From contig CAIMWF010000085.1 of NCBI GenBank assembly GCA_903845055.1, positions 1 through 55,755 of the forward strand: 55,755 nt of DNA, written 5' to 3'. This DNA is from an uncultured Bacteroidales bacterium. Its GTDB lineage: Bacteria > Bacteroidota > Bacteroidia > Bacteroidales > FEN-979. A program made the position numbers and the translations under genes. The notes under the pieces are model-generated. The model did not search any database. It saw nothing but the letters and a program-made list of their open reading frames with translations, and had not been told where the DNA came from. Of this stretch, positions 34,838-44,271 are shown piece by piece; position 1 is the first letter of the stretch; every line of letters begins with the position of its first letter.

Positions 34838-36763
34838 TTATAATACCACGATCTTCCATACCTTCCAGTTGGAATCACAGTTCACATGTATGAAATAGAC
34901 CCCGGCGGCCAGGAGTGAGAGGTCAATTTCGGCAGGAGCGTCAAGGTCGGGTGAATCGATATGCCGGCTGAAAACCTTTTTGCCAAACTGATCCTCGGCG
35001 AACAAATCGGCCGACTGGCAATCGCGGTAAAACCTGACATATTCCTTCTCCCTGGCAGGGTTGGGGTACAGGATAACAGGGTTCGACTGGTGCAGCGAGG
35101 GATTAACATGCAACAGAAGTGTTTCACAGGTTGTCCCGAGGTGCCGGTCATCGCCTGCAACCAGGCATACCGTGTAGATCCCGTAATCCTTATAAACGTG
35201 CGATGGATTTTTCACCTCAGATGAATCGCCGTCGCCGAATTTCCACTTCCAGTAAGCGGTACCGGGTGTCAGGTCGCTGAAGTTGGCCAGAAGGTCGTTT
35301 GTTGCTGCCGGCTCCGCGGATATCTGCAGGGTGAGTGCGATCATCATATAAATAGTCTCGTATGCACTGCTGGTGCCACACGAATCGGTAATGGTCAGAC
35401 AAACATGGTAGATGCCGGGTTCGGCATAAACATGCACGGGATTTTTTACGGACGACGAGGTGCTGTCTCCGAAATCCCACAGCCGTGCGATCAGGCTGCC
35501 AAAGGTGGATGTATCGGTGAATACCGCCACCATGGTGTCGTAGGTACTGGAAAAGCCGGCCACCGGAGGCAGGCAGGCAATATGCAGGGTCTTGCAGGTG
35601 GAATCCGTCCCGCAACTGTTGGTTACCTTAAGACAAACGTTGAAATCGCCCGGGGAGAACTGGTGTACGGGGTTTTTGTCGGTGGTGGTGGACCCGTCGC
35701 CGAAATCCCAGTGATATTGGGCCGCCTGGAAGGATGAATCGGTAAAACTGACGGTGAGATCGTCTTCCCGGTAGGTATAACCTGCTATGGGATTCAGGCA
35801 GGGCCCAAAATTCCACAGGTCGTTGAGCATGACCCCTGTGTTGTAATAGGGATCGTAGGGATCGGACCGTCCGCCCATGATCCAGGCACCACCGTTCATG
35901 ACAAAGGCGGTGGCGCTTACCCGTTTGCTGAATCCTGCGGGGGGATCCGGGACCTGCGTCCAGGTATTGGTTGATGGCGAATAGGCCCAGATGGTGATAT
36001 AGGTCGCGCTCAGGGAGGTGCCAGTGCCGACAAATGCCATGTCACCCAGCACGAAGCCCATTGCCCCCGACCTTTTTCCGGGAAGATCGGCAATCCTGGT
36101 CCAGTGATCCGTCGCCGGGTCGTACTGGTAAAAATCCTGCGTGGTTTCGTAGGTGTTGGCCGCGCCGCAGCCGACATATCCCTTGCCGTTGATGCTGAAC
36201 CCGACGGCGCCCGACTTGTGCTCAACCGGGAGGTCGGCCTTACGGACCCATGTATCGGTTTCGGGCGTGTAACACCACAAGTCGCGGAGATAGCCATACC
36301 CGTCATTGACTGATCCGCATGCCAGGTAAGCTTTGTTGCCGATGACGAAGGAACAGCTGCCGTAACGGTTTCCGCCGGGGAAATCCGCCATTCTTGTCCA
36401 GGCGAGGGTGGCCGGGTCAAACCGCCATACATCGTTGCGCCACATATGGGTGTTGTCGACCCCCAGGCAGATATAGCCCTTGCCATTGATGGCAAATGCC
36501 GTAGCGCCGTAACGGGCGCCTCCTGGAAAATCTGCGAGCTTGTCCCATGTATCGGTGGATGGCCGGTACCGGAAAAAACCGGCGGTGTATATACGCTGGG
36601 GGGCCTCAATGGCGCCCAGCCCGCAGAAAGCCTCATCTCCAACGACAAAGGAGATGTGGGCATACCGTCCCGGAGCAGGGAGGCTGCTTTTCTGGTTCCA
36701 GTCCGTCTGGCCAAACGAGGTGAAGACTGCCAGGAAAAACAGGAAAAAGACCAATTTTTTCAT
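34838..36763 (-). CDS. Kelch-repeat and PKD-domain surface protein with T9SS type A tail
   Basis: The start is the ATG at 36763, where a clean signal peptide begins (MKKLVFFLFFLAVFTSFGQ); the frame reads 24 codons further upstream. About six Kelch repeats (residues 20-310; units with GxxAFxxxxKGYxCxG, then W-x-D and D-P-x-T-x-x-W) would form a beta-propeller. Three PKD domains follow (WDFGDGSTTTDKNPVHQFSPG, WDFGDSTSSSVKNPVHVY and WKFGDGDSSEVKNPSHVY). The tail has VILYPNPAREKEYVRF and ends AGVYFIHVNCDSNWKVWKIVV, a type A T9SS sorting domain. A surface-attached binding protein is likely; its ligand is unknown. A -7 box lies at 36866-36873. Confidence 0.9.
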   Translation of the reverse strand: MKKLVFFLFFLAVFTSFGQTDWNQKSSLPAPGRYAHISFVVGDEAFCGLGAIEAPQRIYTAGFFRYRPSTDTWDKLADFPGGARYGATAFAINGKGYICLGVDNTHMWRNDVWRFDPATLAWTRMADFPGGNRYGSCSFVIGNKAYLACGSVNDGYGYLRDLWCYTPETDTWVRKADLPVEHKSGAVGFSINGKGYVGCGAANTYETTQDFYQYDPATDHWTRIADLPGKRSGAMGFVLGDMAFVGTGTSLSATYITIWAYSPSTNTWTQVPDPPAGFSKRVSATAFVMNGGAWIMGGRSDPYDPYYNTGVMLNDLWNFGPCLNPIAGYTYREDDLTVSFTDSSFQAAQYHWDFGDGSTTTDKNPVHQFSPGDFNVCLKVTNSCGTDSTCKTLHIACLPPVAGFSSTYDTMVAVFTDTSTFGSLIARLWDFGDSTSSSVKNPVHVYAEPGIYHVCLTITDSCGTSSAYETIYMMIALTLQISAEPAATNDLLANFSDLTPGTAYWKWKFGDGDSSEVKNPSHVYKDYGIYTVCLVAGDDRHLGTTCETLLLHVNPSLHQSNPVILYPNPAREKEYVRFYRDCQSADLFAEDQFGKKVFSRHIDSPDLDAPAEIDLSLLAAGVYFIHVNCDSNWKVWKIVVL

Positions 36764-36865
36764 ATGACCTTTTTTTAGATTTATCCAACGGCACAGCGAA
36801 TGAAATATTCGGGAAAACACGAAGGGGTCCGCCACACTTTCATTCGGATTTTCAATGCTTCAGCA

Positions 36866-36873
36866 CAAAGTTA
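36866..36873 (-). promoter_or_regulatory. -7 box (TAACTTTG) for the Kelch/PKD protein
   Basis: A perfect TAnnTTTG on the minus strand, about 100 bases upstream of the ATG at 36763. Confidence 0.45.
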
Positions 36874-36928
36874 ATGCATAAAACAGGATTTTGTTTATGG
36901 CGATGGAAAAAAAATGGCAAAAGGGGAA

Positions 36929-37321
36929 CTATTTCCGGTAGCTGGAAATCGTCTGGTATAACTCTTCGCGGTCGGGTGGGGATTTTGTGATCTGGCCGTT
37001 CATTTCGCATTCGAGGATCCGCTCGGGGTCGGGGCAGGAACTGAAGGCATAGATGGGGAGGTTGTGGAAGTAATCTCCATCCATGGCCCTGATGGCTCGG
37101 GTAACATCATATCCGTCGAGTTCGGGCATCATGATGTCCATCAGCACCACATCGTACACATTTTTCGTCAGGAGATCCAGCGCGATTCTGCCGTTGGCGG
37201 CAAGGTCGGTGGTGACCTGCCATTGCATAAGGATACGCATGAACAACCGCTGGTTAATCAGGTTGTCCTCCACTACCAAAACACGCAGACCTTGCAGACT
37301 CTGGAATCCGGGGTTGTTCAT
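36929..37321 (-). CDS. Stand-alone response regulator receiver domain (CheY-like)
   Basis: The start is the ATG at 37321; the upstream extension starts with TTG and adds non-homologous residues. About 130 residues form a single receiver domain: acidic pair VVEDN, phospho-acceptor Asp in VVLMDIMMPELDGYD, the Ser of YAFSS in the switch position, and a Lys in QITKSPP where most receivers have K-P. There is no output domain, so it acts by protein contact, for example with a hybrid kinase. No kinase gene is nearby. Receivers that start VEDNxxNQ are often parts of hybrid histidine kinases, so this could be a split-off domain. Confidence 0.88.
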   Translation of the reverse strand: MNNPGFQSLQGLRVLVVEDNLINQRLFMRILMQWQVTTDLAANGRIALDLLTKNVYDVVLMDIMMPELDGYDVTRAIRAMDGDYFHNLPIYAFSSCPDPERILECEMNGQITKSPPDREELYQTISSYRK

Positions 37322-37716
37322 AATTAGAATAAATCTCCCGGTTAGCAGCAATAACTGTTCCACCCTTGATAGTTGAAAACAACACACTGATTATGAATGC
37401 AGTTATTTAAACCCCTGTTTGGCCAAAATTCCATTTTTGGGAATTTTCATCCCTGAATAGGAATTCCGGGAGAAATGCTGGCGGTCATGGCAATTGAAAA
37501 AAAGGGAAGATCTGGCGGTTCCCGGGTGATGGGTTCGGGCATGGTGCTCAAAAATAAAAAAACAAATCGCATAAATAGCACGAATCTGTTTTTTTTGTTT
37601 CTTTGCAGGTATATCTGCCTTCATCGAAAATTGAGAGCCCGGAATGGAGTCAACAGTTTAGGAATTGGTTCTCAACATCTTGCAGGGTTGATTATAAATT
37701 TTTAAAGCTAACCTCC
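37322..37716. other. 395-base intergenic region between divergent receiver and DUF302 genes
   Basis: I see no gene, tRNA or convincing terminator. A weak -7-like TTTCTTTG followed by GCA (about 37600-37607) after a long T-run could start a DUF302 transcript with a leader of about 105 bases. A short palindrome GGAATTCC lies near 37459. Confidence 0.4.
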
Positions 37717-38103
37717 ATGGAATATTATTACAGTAAAGTGCTGACGACTTCGTTCGACGAGGCCATTCAGAAAGCCACCGACGCCCTGAAGGCGGAAGGA
37801 TTCGGAATCATCTCGGATATTGATATCCGTTCGAAACTGCATGAAAAACTGGGCGTTGAATTCAAGAGATACAGGATACTCGGGGCGTGTAATCCCGGGT
37901 TCGCCTTCCAGGCACTTCAGTCTGAAGATAAAATCGGCACCATGCTGCCATGCAATGTTACCGTAATTGACCAGGGAGAGGGCATGGTGGAAATCGCGGC
38001 CGTGAATCCCATCGCCTCCATGATGGCTATTCAGAACGAGGCCCTGGTGCCGGTTGCAGCGGAGGTTTCCCTCCGTTTGCAGAAAGTTATCAACTCTTTG
38101 TAA
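37717..38103 (+). CDS. DUF302 family protein
   Basis: The start is the ATG at 37717 (MEYYYSKVL), because the family begins here; the frame runs open upstream but that part is unlike the family. 128 residues. Landmarks are FDEAIQKATDALKAEGFGIISDIDI, LGACNPGFAFQALQSEDKIGTMLPCNV and the tail VNPIASMMAIQN. The fold is known structurally in this family but the function is not; members occur next to redox or metal genes and sometimes bind small ligands. Here it stands alone. Confidence 0.88.
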   Translation: MEYYYSKVLTTSFDEAIQKATDALKAEGFGIISDIDIRSKLHEKLGVEFKRYRILGACNPGFAFQALQSEDKIGTMLPCNVTVIDQGEGMVEIAAVNPIASMMAIQNEALVPVAAEVSLRLQKVINSL

Positions 38104-38159
38104 TCCGGGTAACAGGTTATCTAAGCGCCTGGTCGACCTATTCCTTCAGCCTGGTCGTG

Positions 38160-40634
38160 CTATAATCCCTGCGGACTGGAGACATCATTGTGTTCCTCTT
38201 CCCTTTCAGGCCGGAACTGAAGTTTTCCGAATTTATAAGTCAGGTTGATCCCGAAGGAACGGTAGGGAACCTGCCGGAGGGAGTTGAGGATGAAATTTTC
38301 GCCTGACATCTCGGTTTTCTGATCGACATATTTATTGAACGGGTTCACGGCGGTGAGGGCCACGCTGGCTTTTTTCCCGAAGAACTGTTTCCTGACAGCA
38401 AAATTGTAGGTTGTAAAGGAGGGAACCTTTCCCTGGACGGTAATCCTGGGCGAATTGAAGTTGCCGAAAAATTCAACAGCCAGGTTCCAAGGAAACTGGT
38501 ACGAAAGGTTCAGGTTGATGCGGTATTCGAAACTATTCATGGAACCCGTTCCGCCATTGGTATTGCTGATGTACCTGTAAAATCCCGACAAATTTGACCG
38601 GATGCTGAGACCTTTCAGCGCGGTGACCGATCCGTAGAGGTTGATCCCGCCGCGCTGCTCCAGCGAAATGTTGGCACGGCTGGTGACTGTTACGTCGGAA
38701 TAAAGTGAATCGCCTATTTTATAGGATGGATAGTAAGTGACGAATGACTGGATATCGTCGGTATTTCTCCTGTAAAAAGCAACAAAGCTGATATTTCCGC
38801 CTTTGTGAAACGATTTGTTGTACGCTGCCTCAAAACCATTGACCAGTTCGGGTTTCAGATCCGGGTTGCCGGTGGTGATATTATGCGGATCACTCAGGTT
38901 GATGAAGGGGTTGAGATCCCTGTAATCGGGTCGCTGGATGCGGAAGGAATAACTGAACCGTATGTTATCACGGTTTTTGAAGGTGTGCGAAAGCACCAGC
39001 GACGGTATGATCGTTTTATACCCGGGAGTATCAACATTCGGGTTGTTTGTGTAAACGATCCTGGTTCCGGTGTACTCATACCGGCCCCCGGCCTTGATAT
39101 CGAGCCAGTGAAACAGGGTGAATGCCGCGGAAAGATAGCCCGCGTATATGTTCCGGTCGTATGTCAGGGTATAGGACTGGGTTTTGTCGGGTAAAAATTC
39201 ATTGAAAGCGGGAGTGAAGGTATAGGTGTCGTTGTTGCTGCAGAGTTCATACAATACAGCTTTTACCCCTGTTTCAATGTTCACCGAAGCTCCGATCGGG
39301 AGGCTGTAATCAATCGACAGGTCCGTTTCGCGGTTGGTTCCGGGGTTGTATCCCTGTGATCCCGAAGTGATGGAATCGGGAGTGACGAGATTCTGTGACT
39401 GCTGGTAGGAGGAATAATTTTTTGAATAGCTAGAAGTATAAAGGAAATTCAGGTCGTGTCCCTTCCTGTTGAAATTATGGCGGTAGCCGAGGCTCCAGTC
39501 GTAAGTCTGGCCATGGTTGTCACTGACCGATTTCAATACGTTGGCCATGTCGCTGACCTGGTTCCCCGAAAGGTCGTAAACAAGGGTCTGCTGGCTGGTC
39601 GTACTGTTGGAGTTGTTTCCGAAGTAACTGTAATTCAGGGATGCGGTGATGTTATCCGTCGCTGCCGGGTTCCAGTCGAAACCAAGTCCGCCCTGGTAAC
39701 CATATCTTTTGAATTTGCTGCTGCCGTCCTGGTTCATGTGCTGGTGACTCAGCGAATCTGCCGACAAACGGTCTAGGGAATTAAGCGTGGTCGAAGGCAT
39801 CTGCGCATTCCCGCTCAGGTAGGCAGTTACGCCGATATGCCCGGTCCTTGCGTTCAGGTTTACCGATCCGTTTTCGAGACGTGTTCCGGCCGACAACGAT
39901 GTGTTGCCGCTGATTCCCTTGACGGTTGTCTTTTTCAGGATGATGTTGATGATCCCGCCGGTTCCTTCGGCATCATATTTTGCGCCAGGACTGGTTACCA
40001 CTTCGATGCTCTGGATGCGGCTGGCCGGGATTGTCTGGAGCACGTCGGTAATACTGTTCCCGAAAACGGTGGAAGGTTTTCCATCGATCAGGAACCGGAT
40101 GTTTGAATTTCCCTGCAACTCCACATTCCCGTTGATGTCAACCGTCACCTGCGGGACCTTTTTCAGGACATCAATGGCAATCCCCGTTTGGGAGGTGATG
40201 TCGTTCTCGGCGTTGTAAATGAGTTTGTCGATTTTGTTCTCGATGATGTTTTTCTGGGCGGTGATGGTTACGTCCTTCAGGGTGGTGACGGAGGCGGAAA
40301 GCAATAGCGTTCCAAGCGAAAGTGTGCTCCTGCCGTCAATTTTAACAGGTGACAACACCTTTTTGCTGTAACCAATGAAGTCGATCACAACCCGGTAATT
40401 CCCTGCAGCGATATTGCCGACGCTGAATTTGCCTTTAATGTCGGAAGTGGTCCCTGTGACGATTCGTTCACCCCCTGCCTGGTAAACAGCAATGGTTGCG
40501 TATTCTACCGGGTTGCGGGTGAGTGAGTCAAGGATGATGCCTTCGATTTTTCCGTTTGATATTGGATTGTTTTGCCGGGCTTCCAGCCGGAATACAACAA
40601 GCAGGAGTAAAAACAGCAGCGTGAGATTTTTCAA
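38160..40634 (-). CDS. TonB-dependent-receptor-like outer-membrane protein (carboxypeptidase-regulatory domain, plug, OMP_b-brl_3 barrel)
   Basis: An 824-residue protein. The signal peptide (KNLTLLFLLLLVVFRLEA) is followed by a carboxypeptidase-regulatory-like domain (KIEGIILDSLTRNPVEYATIAV; about 28-110), a plug domain (IDVLKKVPQVTVDINGNVEL, RIQSIEVVTSPGAKYDAEGTGGIINI) and a large 22-strand-type barrel ending TYKFGKLQFRPEREE. The short tail after the last strand and the absence of a TonB box place it near the outer-membrane beta-barrel family 3 group, which may not import by TonB. The only start consistent with the signal peptide is a TTG at 40634; no in-frame ATG exists nearby. A promoter with both boxes lies 69-99 bases upstream. 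Confidence 0.88.
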   Translation of the reverse strand: MKNLTLLFLLLLVVFRLEARQNNPISNGKIEGIILDSLTRNPVEYATIAVYQAGGERIVTGTTSDIKGKFSVGNIAAGNYRVVIDFIGYSKKVLSPVKIDGRSTLSLGTLLLSASVTTLKDVTITAQKNIIENKIDKLIYNAENDITSQTGIAIDVLKKVPQVTVDINGNVELQGNSNIRFLIDGKPSTVFGNSITDVLQTIPASRIQSIEVVTSPGAKYDAEGTGGIINIILKKTTVKGISGNTSLSAGTRLENGSVNLNARTGHIGVTAYLSGNAQMPSTTLNSLDRLSADSLSHQHMNQDGSSKFKRYGYQGGLGFDWNPAATDNITASLNYSYFGNNSNSTTSQQTLVYDLSGNQVSDMANVLKSVSDNHGQTYDWSLGYRHNFNRKGHDLNFLYTSSYSKNYSSYQQSQNLVTPDSITSGSQGYNPGTNRETDLSIDYSLPIGASVNIETGVKAVLYELCSNNDTYTFTPAFNEFLPDKTQSYTLTYDRNIYAGYLSAAFTLFHWLDIKAGGRYEYTGTRIVYTNNPNVDTPGYKTIIPSLVLSHTFKNRDNIRFSYSFRIQRPDYRDLNPFINLSDPHNITTGNPDLKPELVNGFEAAYNKSFHKGGNISFVAFYRRNTDDIQSFVTYYPSYKIGDSLYSDVTVTSRANISLEQRGGINLYGSVTALKGLSIRSNLSGFYRYISNTNGGTGSMNSFEYRINLNLSYQFPWNLAVEFFGNFNSPRITVQGKVPSFTTYNFAVRKQFFGKKASVALTAVNPFNKYVDQKTEMSGENFILNSLRQVPYRSFGINLTYKFGKLQFRPEREEEHNDVSSPQGL

Positions 40635-40978
40635 GTTCAGGGCAGATAGGATATTTTTGAAGAAAGGAAATCCTGCTCTTCAAGGGACAGGTTTCATGGC
40701 TGCAAATTTCGGCAATTTTACCATAGGATCAAACCGGGAAAGCCGATTATTTCCCTTTTCATGACCTGTTTCGGAACTGATGCGGACCCTCTCCTGATTA
40801 TTGGTAAACACGGAACCTGATCCACTCCTTTTCGATGGAGAACCCGGGGCCACGAAGAATGTAAATGGGAATTTCACGCTGTGGTTTCGTACAATCGGGG
40901 CAATGCAGGCAGCAGGCAGGAACCGGTCGGTTTGTATTTCATGAAATTGTCCCTGTAATTGTGCGTGTCATCTGTTGA
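40635..40978. other. 344-base intergenic region
   Basis: It holds the promoter of the TonB-receptor-like gene (40703-40733). The rest, up to the patatin remnant's stop, shows no gene or structured element that I can support. Confidence 0.5.
40703..40733 (-). promoter_or_regulatory. Promoter of the outer-membrane receptor gene (TTTG, 19 bases, GAAATTTG)
   Basis: On the minus strand TTTG (40733-40730) is followed after exactly 19 bases by GAAATTTG (40710-40703). This fits the Bacteroidota -33/-7 arrangement with one mismatch in the first base of the -7 box. Confidence 0.6.
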
Positions 40979-41588
40979 TCAGCGTATTCCTTTCGACTTC
41001 AGAATGTCCAGTATCCGGGGCATCATGGCCCTGGCCGACCTGATCCCTTCTTCGTACATGTGAAGGTTGAACTTGTCACTCAGGGCAGGGATCCCGGCAA
41101 GGTCGGACGAAATAATCACATCGGCATCCTTCATGCGCGCCATCTGGAGATTCCGCAAGGCCATCCCCATCGATCGCCTGTAAACCTTGTCCCTGTTTCC
41201 GAGCTCAGGCAAGGTGTCGAGGTCGGCCATCACATCTGCCGCGATGACAACAAGGGCGCCTTTACTGCGTGCAACATCCACGGCAACATTGTTCAGGATC
41301 CCACCCCAGGGTCATCCCATACATTTTAACTGGTACAAACAACCCGGGGATGGCGCAGGAGGCATTGACGGCAGGGGCGACAGGCCCCGGTTCAATGGCA
41401 ACAGGGTTTCCGTGGATGATATCACCGGCCATGGCAATGAATGGGTTTTTGGGCATTCTCGGTGGCGGCATTTTCGCAGGTTCACGGATTACCATGTATT
41501 TCCGGGTACATGAACCTGCGAACAGCATGATGACCACCATGGCAGCGGCCATCATGCTGATTCTACGCATGCTGTAATATATCTTCAT
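40979..41588 (-). pseudogene. Patatin-like phospholipase remnant (N-terminus replaced, frameshifted at DGG)
   Basis: Two overlapping frames together read through the second half of a patatin domain. The first frame (41588-41262) has a lipoprotein-like signal (LFAGSC) and then FIAMAGDIIHGNPVAIEPG, PVAPAVNASCAIPGLFVPV. The second (from about 41305 down to 40979) continues GGILNNVAVDVARSKGALVVIAADV to the end. Family members join these blocks through a D-G-G motif containing the catalytic Asp. Here the DNA around 41302-41308 is out of frame and the Asp codon is missing, consistent with a 5-base loss. The catalytic Ser region (GxSxG) and glycine-rich N-terminus are absent, so both catalytic residues are gone. 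A sequencing error could explain the frameshift but not the missing N-terminal half. Confidence 0.78.
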
Positions 41589-41766
41589 GCTATTTTGCCG
41601 TTCTGGTGAACAATCATGGTTTCATACCGCCGGCGCCCCTGGTCATGCAATCCATGCAACTGTTGTACAATTTACAACGAAAGGGCGCCCGGGTTCCAAT
41701 TGTGAAAAGCAAAAATCTGAAACAAATTCAATTTGGTGATACGAACACCGGTTTTCCGGTCACCTA

Positions 41767-42948
41767 CTAGATTTCCGCAAGGAACACATCCATCCCGGCA
41801 AGCAGGTCCCTGACCCGGTGCAGGTTCTCCAGGGTGATCAGCCCCGTAACATAGCCGAATTCATCAGAGTAATATCGCTCACGGATGTTTTCAAAACAGA
41901 AGAGATTCAGATCACTTTCTTTACTGTACCTGAGGTAAACGTTCACGTTGGCGTTGTTTGTGAATGCCGGTCTGCCGTCAAGCTTCATCTTCTTGTATTC
42001 GTAGCGGTAATCATAACCCCGCGCCGTGATGTCGGAAAGAACAGCCGAACCGGTAGGGTAAGCCCCGGCTCCCTTCCCGAACATGAACTGCTTGTCGTAA
42101 AAGGCACCCTTGATGACCACCCCGTTGAACTCATCCTCCACGTTGTAGATGTATTTATCGGGCGAAACCATCCTTGGCATTACGTAAAGCGACAGGCTTC
42201 CTTCGGGGTTCTTCCTGACCTGCGCCACCAGTTTTATTTTCCTTCCTTTCTCGCGCGCAAACTGCATATCCTTCTCCGATATGTTTGCAATCCCGCAGTT
42301 GAACACCTCCCCGGGCTGAACATACACGCCGAAGGCATGCACCGTGATGATCACGAGTTTGTACAGGGCGTCCAGTCCCCCGACATCAAAGGTCGGATCG
42401 CTTTCAGCGAAACCAAGCTCCTGGGCGAGGGTCAGGGCCGTTGCAAAATCTAATCCCTGGCTGAACATTTTTGTCAGGATATAATTGGAAGAGCCGTTCA
42501 GGATGCCGGTAACGCTCTGCAGCAGGTCGTTGTCGTAATACTCCTCGAGATTCCGGATGACCGGGATGCTCCCGCAGGCAGAGGCGTCGTAAAGCAGCCC
42601 GGTGCCATTCCCCGCCTGGAGGGTGATGAATTCGGGGAGATGTGCTGCAAGCATTTTTTTGTTGCCCGAGACCACGCTTTTTCCATGCTCCAGGGCCGAT
42701 TTGACAATGGTATAGGCGGCCGCGGCGTCGTCGATGAGTTCTACCACCAGGTTGATGTCAGGGTCATCCAGGATATCCCCGGGATCAAAGGTGAACATCT
42801 CAGGGGGCAACTGACGCTGTTTTTCCCGGTTTTTGATGCATATCCTTGAAATGGTGGCATGGGTTGCAGGACTTTGCCTGAGTACTTCGTAGAGTCCGTT
42901 TCCCACGATCCCAAAGCCAAACAGACCGATGTTAATTTGCTGGTTCAT
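41767..42948 (-). CDS. hom: Homoserine dehydrogenase
   Basis: A 393-residue enzyme that reduces aspartate-4-semialdehyde to homoserine for methionine and threonine synthesis in the cytoplasm. It has a Rossmann motif at the N-terminus (GLFGFGIVGNGLYEVL), VVSGNKKMLAAH, and the substrate-binding block ILNGSSNYILTKM followed by ELGFAESDPTFDVGGLDALYKL, which carry the catalytic Lys/Asp region. The C-terminus (about 320-393) is short compared with forms carrying a full ACT domain, so allosteric control is doubtful. It overlaps the end of metX by 17 bases, so both are translated from one SAM-riboswitch-controlled message. Confidence 0.93.
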   Translation of the reverse strand: MNQQINIGLFGFGIVGNGLYEVLRQSPATHATISRICIKNREKQRQLPPEMFTFDPGDILDDPDINLVVELIDDAAAAYTIVKSALEHGKSVVSGNKKMLAAHLPEFITLQAGNGTGLLYDASACGSIPVIRNLEEYYDNDLLQSVTGILNGSSNYILTKMFSQGLDFATALTLAQELGFAESDPTFDVGGLDALYKLVIITVHAFGVYVQPGEVFNCGIANISEKDMQFAREKGRKIKLVAQVRKNPEGSLSLYVMPRMVSPDKYIYNVEDEFNGVVIKGAFYDKQFMFGKGAGAYPTGSAVLSDITARGYDYRYEYKKMKLDGRPAFTNNANVNVYLRYSKESDLNLFCFENIRERYYSDEFGYVTGLITLENLHRVRDLLAGMDVFLAEI

Positions 42949-43975
42949 TTTGCGTTGTATTGTAAAATTGTTGAATGATATTCGTTAGTTGTTCATTTTC
43001 GATCAGGAAACCGTCGTGCCCGAAAGCTGACGTGATCTCGCTGTAAATGCCGCCCTGGATGTGGCGGATGATATTTTTCATCTCCTCGGGAGGGAACAGG
43101 ATGTCGGTTGAAATCCCGACCGCCAGGGTGTTTGCCCTGATCTGCCCAAGTGCTTGTTCAAAATTCCCGCGCCCGCGCGCCACGTTATGGGTGTCCATGG
43201 CCCTCGAAATCACATGGTACGAATAGGCGTTGAAACGTTTCACCAGTTTTTCACCCTGGTACGTCTGGTAGGTCGAAGCCCTGAAGCCGGCTGTTTTAGT
43301 GTCATCGCCCTCCTCCTGCGTCTGGTTGTATGCCTGCCTGTTCCGGTAACTCAGCAATGCAACGGCCCTGGCTGCCTTCAGCCCGCCGAGCCCGCCGCCG
43401 GGGATGTCCTCATAAAAGGTGCGGTCGGCCTCAATGGCCATCCGCTGTGCCTGGTTGAAGGCAATGGCCCACGGCGAAAGCATTGCTGATGAAGCCAGCA
43501 GGATCATGTTCCTGAAAAGGTCCGGACAGGCGATGGCCCATTCCATCGACTGGTGTCCGCCGATCGAGCCGCCGATTACGGTATGAACCGATGCTATCCC
43601 AAGATGTTTCCTGAGCAGTTCATGCGCTGCAGCCATGTCGCGGATTGTAATTTCGGGGAACCTGCGGTACCAAGGACTTCCGGTAGAAGGATCTTCCGAA
43701 AGCGGGCCGCTGGTTCCATAGCAGGAGCCAAGCATGTTGGCGCAGACGATAAAATAATGGTCAGGATCGTACAGTTTGCCCTTTCCTGTCATTCCCGGCC
43801 ACCATTCCAGGGGGTCTGAATTTGCGGTCAGGGCATGACAGATCCAAACAACATTGTTCCTCGCTGCGTTCAGGTTGCCGTAAGTGTGATACCCGACCGT
43901 CAAACCGGGCAAAAAACCTCCAAGTTCAAGCGGGAAGGGATCGAGGGAAGTATAGGTCAGATGGGTCGGTGTCAT
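42932..43975 (-). CDS. metX: Homoserine O-acetyltransferase
   Basis: A 347-residue alpha/beta-hydrolase-fold acyltransferase that makes O-acyl-homoserine for methionine synthesis. It has the nucleophile Ser137 in the MetX motif GGSIGGHQSMEWA, the acid Asp in ISTDILFPP, the His in FGHDGFLIEN, and CHALTANSDPLEWW and GSCYGTSGP as family blocks. MetX normally uses acetyl-CoA (some members use succinyl-CoA); I cannot separate these by eye. It leads the metX-hom operon, and a long leader (about 440 bases from the candidate promoter) contains an S-box aptamer. Confidence 0.94.
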   Translation of the reverse strand: MTPTHLTYTSLDPFPLELGGFLPGLTVGYHTYGNLNAARNNVVWICHALTANSDPLEWWPGMTGKGKLYDPDHYFIVCANMLGSCYGTSGPLSEDPSTGSPWYRRFPEITIRDMAAAHELLRKHLGIASVHTVIGGSIGGHQSMEWAIACPDLFRNMILLASSAMLSPWAIAFNQAQRMAIEADRTFYEDIPGGGLGGLKAARAVALLSYRNRQAYNQTQEEGDDTKTAGFRASTYQTYQGEKLVKRFNAYSYHVISRAMDTHNVARGRGNFEQALGQIRANTLAVGISTDILFPPEEMKNIIRHIQGGIYSEITSAFGHDGFLIENEQLTNIIQQFYNTTQNEPAN

Positions 43976-44240
43976 TTTTGTTTTTTTACTTCATTCATGA
44001 TTTGATCTTTTAAAAGGCCTGTTCAAAATAGCCGGGGATATTTCCGATAAGTTGATGACTCATCAGTTACTGCAGACCGGCCGGCCCGTCCGGGCCATCC
44101 TGATGCATGGCAGGGTCAGGGGACGATCCCGTTAACCCTGCGTGCGCATAGCCATAGGCGATGCGGGGAAAAGGCGGTTACTGTTAAAAGGGGAGGGGCA
44201 ATGAAGACCCGGCAGGTTTCTTCCCGGGAATAAACAACAA

Positions 44241-44248
44241 AAGGTGCT
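44241..44248 (-). promoter_or_regulatory. Element complementary to the riboswitch core (candidate expression platform)
   Basis: In the RNA this reads AGCACCTT, the exact complement of AAGGTGCT in the conserved aptamer core (44317-44324). Pairing of the two would disrupt SAM binding, so it could be the switching strand. Confidence 0.4.
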
Positions 44249-44271
44249 CAATGTCATGATTTACGATATTT

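Noticed and set aside
44085-44098. G/C-rich hairpin in the metX leader considered as riboswitch terminator
   Set aside because: The 6-bp stem has a 2-base loop and no T-run follows; it lies about 180 bases after the aptamer.
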